11,693 nucleotides of DNA from the NCBI GenBank assembly GCA_002085465.1, contig NBML01000046.1, positions 1-11,693 on the forward strand, in the 5' to 3' direction. The position numbers and the translations under genes are program-made. The DNA comes from Desulfobacteraceae bacterium 4572_89 (GTDB taxonomy: Bacteria; Desulfobacterota; Desulfobacteria; Desulfobacterales; Desulfobacteraceae). The notes below the pieces were generated by a model. It made no database searches, had not been told where the DNA came from, and was given only the letters and a program-made list of their open reading frames with translations. Shown piece after piece: positions 6,747-11,693 of this stretch (within the stretch, counting starts at the first letter, position 1; every line of letters starts with the position of its first letter).

Positions 6747-7364
6747 TTATAGTTCAAAAACAAAAGGGAGAATTGATCCCACAATCAAAATTGCCATTAT
6801 GATATTAAAAAGTTGTACTAAACGCTCATTTTGGATGAATCGTTTTAATATCACGCCACCCAATGACCATGAATTGGTTGAAAGAATAGCACAAAAAAAA
6901 TAAACACATGAAATAATCATCACCTGAATAAAAGCGATTTGATGATTGGTGATAAAAGCTGCAGTTGATGAGATTGCCACCACCCATGCCTTGGGATTAA
7001 TCCACTGGAATAACGCAGCCTGGAAAAAGGTAAATGGTTTATCATTTTTATTTTCCATGTTGAGTGAGCCTTTGGTGTTGGCAATATGCCATGCCATCCA
7101 GAGCAGATAAATAATTCCAACCACTTTTAAAGTATTATAAACAAAGGGAAAAATTTCAAATAATTTTCCTACACCCAGCCCAACACATATCACCATTACA
7201 GGAAATCCAAAAGTAATCCCCATAGAATGGGGAATAGTGCGTTTATATCCAAAAGTAAGCCCTGAGGATAAAAGCATGATATTATTTGGTCCGGGAGTCA
7301 TGGTCGAAGCCAATGCAAAAGATGTAATGGATATGATCATTGTTACTGTATAAAATTGATTCAA
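6747..7364 (-). CDS. LysE/RhtB-family amino-acid exporter
   Basis: A 205-residue integral membrane protein with the family signature MTPGPNNIMLLSSGLTFGYK (TPGP at 23-26), then YKRTIPHSMGITFG, a conserved QWINPKAW segment near the middle and about six hydrophobic helices. LysE/RhtB proteins export amino acids or related metabolites across the inner membrane; the substrate cannot be read from sequence. The start is a TTG with only a weak AAAGAAAG upstream. An ATG eight codons in (7340) is the alternative, but it would leave an unusually short first helix. A strong ribosome site with ATG lies 63 bases upstream in the same frame, separated by a TAA. The gene is convergent with the hipA remnant. 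Confidence 0.85.
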   Translation of the reverse strand: MNQFYTVTMIISITSFALASTMTPGPNNIMLLSSGLTFGYKRTIPHSMGITFGFPVMVICVGLGVGKLFEIFPFVYNTLKVVGIIYLLWMAWHIANTKGSLNMENKNDKPFTFFQAALFQWINPKAWVVAISSTAAFITNHQIAFIQVMIISCVYFFCAILSTNSWSLGGVILKRFIQNERLVQLFNIIMAILIVGSILPFVFEL

Positions 7365-7379
7365 TATAATAGTCTTTCT

Positions 7380-7427
7380 TTAGTGTTTGAATTGATCATT
7401 CATTGGATTGTTTTTATTTTCTACCAT
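7380..7427 (-). CDS. Possible 15-residue leader peptide upstream of lysE-like gene
   Basis: ATG at 7427 follows AGGGAG (7440-7435) by seven bases and encodes MVENKNNPMNDQFKH before TAA. It is in frame with the exporter, whose TTG comes 15 bases after the stop. It could be a translated leader that couples into the exporter, or the original start of an exporter cut off by a nonsense mutation. No attenuator hairpin is evident. Confidence 0.3.
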   Translation of the reverse strand: MVENKNNPMNDQFKH

Positions 7428-7672
7428 TGTTTATCTCCCTTATTATTCAAAGGTATTTTATTGAAAAAGGCCTGTCATGCCAAGCTTACAGAGAACAAAC
7501 ACCATCGCTTTCAAGCCAGATGAGAGGATAGGTCAAATATACCTCATACGAAACAATCAGGCAATTGAAACTTTACACAAAAACCGCGGCTCTGATAAAA
7601 GTGTTTTTCAAACAATATGCATGGAATAAGAAGTATCTGTCCCCCATACTCCCAGACCTGAAAAAAATTGTG
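7428..7672. other. Intergenic region between the exporter and the methyltransferase operon
   Basis: Apart from the ribosome site of the short leader peptide at 7435-7440, no gene, RNA or clear terminator is seen. The minus-strand operon ends at 7673 with no strong hairpin and T run beyond it, so the transcript may read into this region. Confidence 0.4.
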
Positions 7673-8398
7673 CTAAGAATTGGTTTTGGCCAGGTAAACA
7701 GCGCCCTCAGACGAACCACCCGTGATTTGATTATTAAATTCAATGGTATGGGATTCGGCAATTGCAAAAATTTTGCCCAGGTGACGGGTAAAGGACTCTT
7801 CGGGTGGGCCATCGGCCCAGAGGGCAAACACCCCTCCGGGCTTTAGATGGTTGGCCAGTTCTTCCAACCCCTCTTCAGTATAAAATCTCTGATTTGTCTG
7901 TTGCAGCAGCCGGGTCGGAGTGTGGTCTATATCCAGAAGGATGGCATCATGCTTTTTCTCTGAACAATCCGGGTCAAAGCTTTTGGACACATCCCTGGAC
8001 AGGGCGAAAAAATCTCCATGAACCAGCCGGCAGCGGGGATCAGCCGTCAATTTTTCACCCAATGGCACAAGACCTTTCTGGTGCCATTGGATCACCCCTT
8101 CCAGATACTCCACAACAACCAGGGAGGCCACCCGTTTGTCTTCTAATGCAGAAACCGCAGTATACCCAAGTCCCAGACCCCCGACCACAACATCCAGGTC
8201 TTGGCTTTCCAGCATGTCAAGCCCCAGTTTAGACAGCTGGGATTCGGCCTCATGAAATAAACTTGACATCAAAAAATCCTCACCAAGCTTTACCTCATAG
8301 ATTTCAAGCCCCCCCAGCTGAATCAGGCGACGACGACGCAGCATGAGATCTCCCAGGGGGGTCTTTTGAAAATCCAATTCCTCAAGGTTCAAACCCAT
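7673..8398 (-). CDS. Spermidine-synthase-fold SAM-dependent enzyme
   Basis: A 241-residue protein of the polyamine-synthase/methyltransferase superfamily. Its nucleotide-binding loop is VVVGGLGLGYTA (70-81), followed by VVEYLEGV (95-102, E97 expected at the ribose), HGDFF (127-131), LLDIDHTP (154-161, the acidic active-site position), YTEEGL (173-178) and LKPGGVFALWA (185-195). The classic spermidine-synthase DxSDP is not kept, so it is more likely a related methyl- or aminopropyl-transferase of unknown substrate. AAAGGTGG sits four bases before the ATG. It is the third gene of the minus-strand operon, 31 bases after the racemase-like gene, which suggests a role linked to methylated-amine metabolism; that link is inference. 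Confidence 0.78.
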   Translation of the reverse strand: MGLNLEELDFQKTPLGDLMLRRRRLIQLGGLEIYEVKLGEDFLMSSLFHEAESQLSKLGLDMLESQDLDVVVGGLGLGYTAVSALEDKRVASLVVVEYLEGVIQWHQKGLVPLGEKLTADPRCRLVHGDFFALSRDVSKSFDPDCSEKKHDAILLDIDHTPTRLLQQTNQRFYTEEGLEELANHLKPGGVFALWADGPPEESFTRHLGKIFAIAESHTIEFNNQITGGSSEGAVYLAKTNS

Positions 8399-8429
8399 TC
8401 AGCCACCTTTTACGAAATTCAGCGATTTT

Positions 8430-8804
8430 TTACACATGTCCGTAATAATCCCTGTGCGCAACAACAGAATAGGCATAATCCAGTATGGTGCCCCAACTGA
8501 ATACAGGAAGATCAATTGCCTGCTGGATAGCCCTGGCAAAGGGCTGCATTCCAGTGCACTCCAGCATGATGGCCTTGATACTGGGATTTTTTCTACAAAA
8601 ATCCACACAGGTGTCAATCATCTGTTTTTCCTGAATTTCATAGACTGCTTCAGGTTTGTCCGGGCGGACTTCCCAACTCCAGAGTCTGTCCAGTTCCGTG
8701 CATCCATATTCATCGCTGGCACCGGCTATCTTATAATTGCTGCCAGGCCTGATACCAACCTTTTCCAGGTGGGTCTGGGTTAAAAACTGTTTTTGATAAT
8801 ACAT
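8430..8804 (-). CDS. Asp/Glu-racemase-like protein, C-terminal half only
   Basis: A 124-residue protein matching the second half of the Asp/Glu/hydantoin racemase superfamily: LTQTHLEKVGI (8-18), IKAIMLECTGMQPFARAI (76-93, catalytic-type cysteine C83), then LPVFSWGTILDYAYS. Full members are about 220-250 residues with two similar domains and one cysteine in each. The first domain and its cysteine are absent. Even so, the ATG has a strong AGGGAGGG site, and only 12 bases separate it from the methyltransferase stop, so the short form is probably translated. It is either a deletion remnant that kept the native start or a genuine half-size protein. Two-cysteine racemase chemistry should not be possible. 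Confidence 0.7.
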   Translation of the reverse strand: MYYQKQFLTQTHLEKVGIRPGSNYKIAGASDEYGCTELDRLWSWEVRPDKPEAVYEIQEKQMIDTCVDFCRKNPSIKAIMLECTGMQPFARAIQQAIDLPVFSWGTILDYAYSVVAHRDYYGHV

Positions 8805-8816
8805 GGTTGTCCCTCC

Positions 8817-10253
8817 CTATTTCCATGCTTCCTGCATGCGGTCCAGTTCCTTGATAACATCCTCTGCCAATGGTTTGGGTCTATGGGTCATGTTTTTAAG
8901 TGTCAGGTCCTGAAGCCTGTCTTCCAGCTTTCTTTCTCCGGAAGCTTCCCAATTGGCATACACCGAACGTTCAAACAATCCAGAATATTTAATTTCCCTG
9001 AAATGATCCATGGTATGTTGTTCCTGAAGATAATGTCCACCAGGGCCCACCTTGTCGATGACATCCAGGGCCAGGGTTTCCCTGGTTACTGGGATTCCTT
9101 TCATATAATGCTTGACCGAGGTCACGATATCATTGGCCAGAACCATGAACTCCGGAGAAACCAGATTGCCATGGTCCATCCAGGAACTGCAGTCATGGAT
9201 CAGACCCGAGCCGATTGCAGCGGAACTCAGGCATTGAAAAGCTGCTTCAGCACCGGCCTGGGCATCACAGAATTTTGCATCAGTGGCACCGGCAGTTCCG
9301 AAAAAAGGAAGAGAATAATGCTGGGCCATCTGGGCCAGGGCTCCGGTCATGAGGCTCATTTCATTGGCGCCATAGGAAAATATGGTGGTCTGCATGTCCA
9401 TGATGGTGGCAAAGGCACCATAAACAAAAGGAGCTCCCGGGTTAGCCAGCTGGTGCATGACAAGGCCGCTCAGGGATTCAGCACTTGCCTGGACAATTGT
9501 TCCGGCAAAGGTGGCAGGGGATGATCCACAGGCCTGGGGAGCTGGAAAATTAATCAAGGGAATTCCTTTTTCCGCACAGAAAAGAAGTTTGTCCACGGCA
9601 GGATCATAATAGACCAGGGGAGAAATAGGTTCTGAATAATGGACAATATAGGGGGCATTGTCAAAATTTTCCTTGCCCCCGCAAAGCAGCAGGGCCATTG
9701 CATAGATGTCCTTGATGCTGTTTGTGTCCTTGCAGCAGAACACATATGGTTTCTCACAGAACTCCATGGTTTTTCTGGCCACGACCCGGTCGGCAATGTC
9801 AGGGGCCACATCACTGGCCATGCCGATTGTCATGCACCAGTCAAAGCCTGGCAGAGCATCACAGAGAGCTGCCGTCGTTTCCACGTGGCGGCTCTTAAAC
9901 CTTAGACGTTCATGGGTGGCTGGATCCATATAATCGATACAGTCCAGGCTGGGGCCAAAATAGGATTTGTCCCTTTCAAGAGTTACGGTTCTTTCGCCGG
10001 TTCGTTTACCTAGGACAATGCGGCCGGGTGCTTTACGGATGGCATCCTCCACCATCCAGGACGGAATCCTTACCCGGTCTTTGTCCACCCTTGCACCTGC
10101 ACTGGCCAGAAGCTCCTTTGCCCCTGGATGGGTCAATTTGATCCCGGTTCTTTCCAGCACTTCCAGAGTGGCCATGTGGATCTGCTGGATCTGTGCATCA
10201 TTGATTACCTGTAGCCTGGGTTTAAAGTAAAGTTCATCTGTGTGCATGCCCAT
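8817..10253 (-). CDS. MttB-family corrinoid methyltransferase without pyrrolysine
   Basis: A 478-residue TIM-barrel protein of the trimethylamine methyltransferase (MttB) family, at normal length. Key segments are the N-terminal helix ATLEVLERTGIKLTHPGA (28-45), RIPSWMVEDAIRKAP (62-76), NFPAPQACGSSPATFAGTIV (235-254), GTAGATDAKFCDAQAGAE (319-336) and the C-terminal VGPGGHYL (402-409). The frame has no in-frame amber codon, so it belongs to the non-pyrrolysine branch that includes glycine betaine, proline betaine and carnitine demethylases. These transfer a methyl group from a quaternary amine to a cognate corrinoid protein. No corrinoid protein or reactivase is present in the window. The start is set by AAGGAGA (10267-10261) seven bases upstream. 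It leads a three-gene operon and faces a divergent GntR regulator. Confidence 0.92.
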   Translation of the reverse strand: MGMHTDELYFKPRLQVINDAQIQQIHMATLEVLERTGIKLTHPGAKELLASAGARVDKDRVRIPSWMVEDAIRKAPGRIVLGKRTGERTVTLERDKSYFGPSLDCIDYMDPATHERLRFKSRHVETTAALCDALPGFDWCMTIGMASDVAPDIADRVVARKTMEFCEKPYVFCCKDTNSIKDIYAMALLLCGGKENFDNAPYIVHYSEPISPLVYYDPAVDKLLFCAEKGIPLINFPAPQACGSSPATFAGTIVQASAESLSGLVMHQLANPGAPFVYGAFATIMDMQTTIFSYGANEMSLMTGALAQMAQHYSLPFFGTAGATDAKFCDAQAGAEAAFQCLSSAAIGSGLIHDCSSWMDHGNLVSPEFMVLANDIVTSVKHYMKGIPVTRETLALDVIDKVGPGGHYLQEQHTMDHFREIKYSGLFERSVYANWEASGERKLEDRLQDLTLKNMTHRPKPLAEDVIKELDRMQEAWK

Positions 10254-10287
10254 GTTTCATTCTCCTTGTTTGTCTGGTTATATAAGG

Positions 10288-10317
10288 ATATAAGTCTTTT
10301 TCAGTTTGTGTCTGCAA
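10288..10317 (-). promoter_or_regulatory. Putative promoter of the methyltransferase operon
   Basis: On the minus strand, TTGCAG (10317-10312), an 18-base spacer and TTATAT (10293-10288) precede the gene by about 35 bases. The -35 box lies inside the palindrome at 10309-10323. Confidence 0.4.
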
Positions 10318-10323
10318 CAGACA
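10309..10323. promoter_or_regulatory. Palindromic operator candidate, TGTCTG-N3-CAGACA
   Basis: TGTCTGCAACAGACA is a perfect inverted repeat with 6-bp arms and a 3-base centre, the size of FadR/GntR-type operators. It overlaps the predicted -35 box of the MttB-family operon, a position suited to repression. The divergent GntR protein at 10777 is the obvious candidate binder. Confidence 0.5.
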
Positions 10324-10370
10324 TACCAAAAATAATAAAAAATAGAAACAACTTGAATTTAATGGAATTT

Positions 10371-10661
10371 TTAATAATTGAGACAATACAAATGGTCTGG
10401 TTTATAAAAAAATTTTAATGTCACATGGAAAATATCAAATAAATTTTGTATTATTTGCATGCCCCATGGCCAGACAAAAAAAAGAATGTACATGGCAATT
10501 AAAAACAAGGTAAACCAGCCCAATCTTCCAGGCTGGAAAATGAACACTTCTTTGATGGGTGCTTCTGCTGTAATTGCAGCGGCAGCCGCCTGGGGAATGT
10601 CAGGTATATTTATTACCATTATTGCCACTGAATCCCAGGGCAGTAAATTTGAGATCGTCAT
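10371..10661 (-). pseudogene. Short membrane-protein ORF, possible transporter C-terminal remnant
   Basis: A 96-residue frame on the same strand as the methyltransferase operon. It starts ISNLLPWDSVAIM, has an alanine-rich helix (PQAAAAAITAEAP) and a strong transmembrane helix, LGWFTLFLIAMYILFFVWPW, and ends in unremarkable sequence. The NLLPW segment followed by a final helix recalls the C-terminus of ion-transporter-superfamily carboxylate carriers, but this is tentative. A stop lies four codons before the ATG and only AAGAAG could serve as ribosome site. It may be the tail of a carrier whose front was deleted. The overlapping plus-strand frame (10459-10758) looks less protein-like. It could also be a chance frame. 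Confidence 0.35.
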
Positions 10662-10685
10662 AAATCTTCTTTACAGGATCAATTT

Positions 10686-10704
10686 TGAAATTTGTAAAAT
10701 TTCA
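10686..10704. promoter_or_regulatory. 19-bp palindrome upstream of the GntR-family gene
   Basis: TGAAATTTGTAAAATTTCA has perfect 8-bp arms around a GTA centre and ends one base before a consensus TTGACA (10706-10711). A TATAAT lies at 10741-10746, too far for a standard pair with that TTGACA, so the exact promoter is unclear. The position suggests autoregulation or binding of another local factor. Confidence 0.45.
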
Positions 10705-10776
10705 GTTGACAAAAAAAATAAAATTTATAAAACTAACTTTTATAATAATGACTTTTAATCTAGAAAAAGGAATTTT

Positions 10777-11508
10777 ATGGCGCAATCACTACAAAACGCA
10801 GTCATCCACAAACAAAGAATATCGGATCAGATTAAATCCATATTAAAGCAGTCGATTCTGGATGGCGAATTCAAGCCCGGTGAAAAATTCCCACCAGAAA
10901 AAGAAATCGCCCAAAAGCTGAAGGTCAGTAAGGTCTCTGCCAGAGAAGCGCTGCGGGAAATGGAAGCGGAAGGATTGATCAAGAAAAAAAGAGGGGCGTT
11001 CGGCGGAAATTTTATTACAGAACCTGGTTCTGAAAAAATGGTTGATGTTGTGGTCAATTCCTACCTTTTTGGTGGAATTACAGCAAGTGATCTGGCTGAA
11101 TTCAGACGTATTCTTGAGCCCGGGCTTGCGAAACTGGCTGCCGTGCGAAGAACGGATACAGATCTTATGGCAATGGAACACTGCCTTCATGATATTGATC
11201 AATCCATTAAAGAGGGAAAACCAAATCAAACTAAGGCAATCGGATTCCACCTTCTTATTGCGGATGCATGCCATAACCCTTTTATCAGCTCTTTGATGGA
11301 AGCACTGGTAAAAGTATTTCAAAAGGTCTTGGCTAAATCTCCGGATCTTGAAACAGCAAAAAAAGACATTGAATATAACCGGTTATTTTTCAAAGCGATC
11401 TGGGAAAAAGATGGTAAAACCGCTGAAAAGGTTATGGCAAAACATTTTGATACTCTGGATAAAATAATTGAGACTGAAATGAGAAAAAAACAAACCCGTA
11501 TATTTTAA
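10777..11508 (+). CDS. FadR-type GntR-family transcriptional regulator (FCD domain)
   Basis: A 243-residue regulator with an N-terminal winged helix (about 12-80; ILDGEFKPGEKFPPEKEIAQ, SKVSAREALREMEAEGLI, then a KKRGAFGG wing) and an all-helical FCD effector domain (about 105-230) opening with EFRRILEPGLAKLAA. FCD domains usually bind a metal through Asp and three His. Here H158 (FHLLIADACHN) and H223 (AKHFDTL) are kept, but the aspartate four before H158 is A154 and the middle histidine is N201. Metal binding is therefore doubtful and the ligand may differ. AAAGGA (10766-10771) lies five bases before the ATG. It is divergent from the MttB-family operon, whose promoter carries a palindrome of suitable form, so control of that operon is likely but inferred. 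Confidence 0.88.
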   Translation: MAQSLQNAVIHKQRISDQIKSILKQSILDGEFKPGEKFPPEKEIAQKLKVSKVSAREALREMEAEGLIKKKRGAFGGNFITEPGSEKMVDVVVNSYLFGGITASDLAEFRRILEPGLAKLAAVRRTDTDLMAMEHCLHDIDQSIKEGKPNQTKAIGFHLLIADACHNPFISSLMEALVKVFQKVLAKSPDLETAKKDIEYNRLFFKAIWEKDGKTAEKVMAKHFDTLDKIIETEMRKKQTRIF

Positions 11509-11513
11509 TAATT

Positions 11514-11577
11514 ATAAACCAGCAGGACTTTTTCATGAAAAGTTCCCCTTATTTGTTCTTTTCACGAAATGGTTTAT
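11514..11577. repeat. Nested inverted repeats downstream of the GntR-family gene
   Basis: ATAAACCA (11514-11521) pairs exactly with TGGTTTAT (11570-11577). Inside it, GGACTTTT and AAAAGTTCC flank TCATG with one bulged base. A T8 run (11582-11589) follows the outer arm closely. It could act as the regulator's terminator, though the hairpin is long and AT-rich, and a reading frame runs through it. Confidence 0.35.
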
Positions 11578-11693
11578 GCAGTTTTTTTTAAAGCAAAGGG
11601 ATGAAATAAAAAATAGGCTTAAAGTACAAAAGTTAAGTGATAATGATCAGGAAAAGAAAGATCTTGATGATGAAATAAAAAATATCAATGGCA
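11535..11693 (+). pseudogene. Start of a reading frame broken or recoded at a T8 run, cut by the window end
   Basis: ATG at 11535 follows AGGA (11524-11527) by seven bases and encodes MKSSPYLFFSRNGLCSFF before TAA at 11589. A minus-one shift in the T8 run, or one extra T, would continue as LKQRDEIKNRLKVQKLSDND and then EKKDLDDEIKNING to the window edge, a charged helical sequence that looks coding. The opening SPYLFFSRNG loosely recalls the N-terminus of some tyrosine recombinases. This is a weak impression only. An alternative start for the second frame alone is the ATG at 11576, with no ribosome site seen. Confidence 0.3.

Noticed and set aside
6634..6903. 89-residue frame taken as an intact small gene
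   Set aside because: Its first third is the HipA remnant and the rest is the antisense of the LysE-family gene, so it is a junction product.
7468..7486. GGC/GCC segment with an A run as terminator of the minus-strand operon
   Set aside because: The stem is only about three base pairs and lies about 190 bases past the last gene.
8793..9524. 243-residue plus-strand frame opposite the MttB-family gene
   Set aside because: It is antisense to a strongly conserved protein and has no ribosome site or recognisable domain.
8817..10253. A pyrrolysine-containing trimethylamine methyltransferase
   Set aside because: The frame is continuous with no in-frame TAG, and no pyrrolysine genes are nearby.
10459..10758. 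99-residue plus-strand frame upstream of the GntR-family gene
   Set aside because: It overlaps the more convincing minus-strand membrane frame, has low-complexity lysine and asparagine-rich ends, and covers the promoter region and palindrome of the regulator.

Overview
The window reads like part of a chromosome from a sulfate-reducing Desulfobacterota bacterium of the Desulfobacteraceae type. This is an inference. It rests on moderate GC with AT-rich intergenic DNA, a Y-family polymerase coupled to a short DnaE-type polymerase, and a non-pyrrolysine MttB-family corrinoid methyltransferase locus. No rRNA, tRNA or CRISPR array was seen.

Left part (1-3266, + strand): a translesion-synthesis pair. 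The C-terminal end of a DinB-type polymerase overlaps by ATGA a compact 969-residue DnaE-type alpha subunit. The DnaE keeps its three catalytic aspartates but has lost several PHP-domain metal ligands. A convergent DUF89 metal-dependent phosphatase (3276-4160, -) follows.

Middle (about 4.3-6.75 kb): an AT-rich accessory stretch. It holds a DUF4143-type AAA ATPase with an unusual Walker B (D-K instead of D-E). Next comes a collapsed HigB/HigA toxin-antitoxin locus: a toxin scrap joined to an antitoxin with an in-frame TGA. Then comes an intact HipB-like regulator with a good promoter and an inverted repeat, followed by a hipA remnant that has a stop at codon 3 and loses its kinase domain where it meets a convergent LysE exporter gene. 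This looks like a toxin-antitoxin and defence graveyard.

Right part (about 7.67-11.5 kb): a three-gene minus-strand operon. In transcription order it is an MttB-family methyltransferase without an amber codon, a half-length Asp/Glu-racemase-like protein, and a spermidine-synthase-fold protein. Upstream lie a possible transporter remnant and a divergent FadR/GntR-type regulator. A perfect palindrome overlaps the predicted mttB-family promoter, and a second one precedes the regulator's own promoter region, so local control by this regulator is plausible. The right edge holds the start of a reading frame that is broken, or recoded, at a T8 run.

The main points of interest are the degenerate-PHP DnaE coupled to DinB, the two decaying toxin-antitoxin loci next to an odd DUF4143 ATPase, and the methyltransferase operon with a truncated racemase and palindromic operators.
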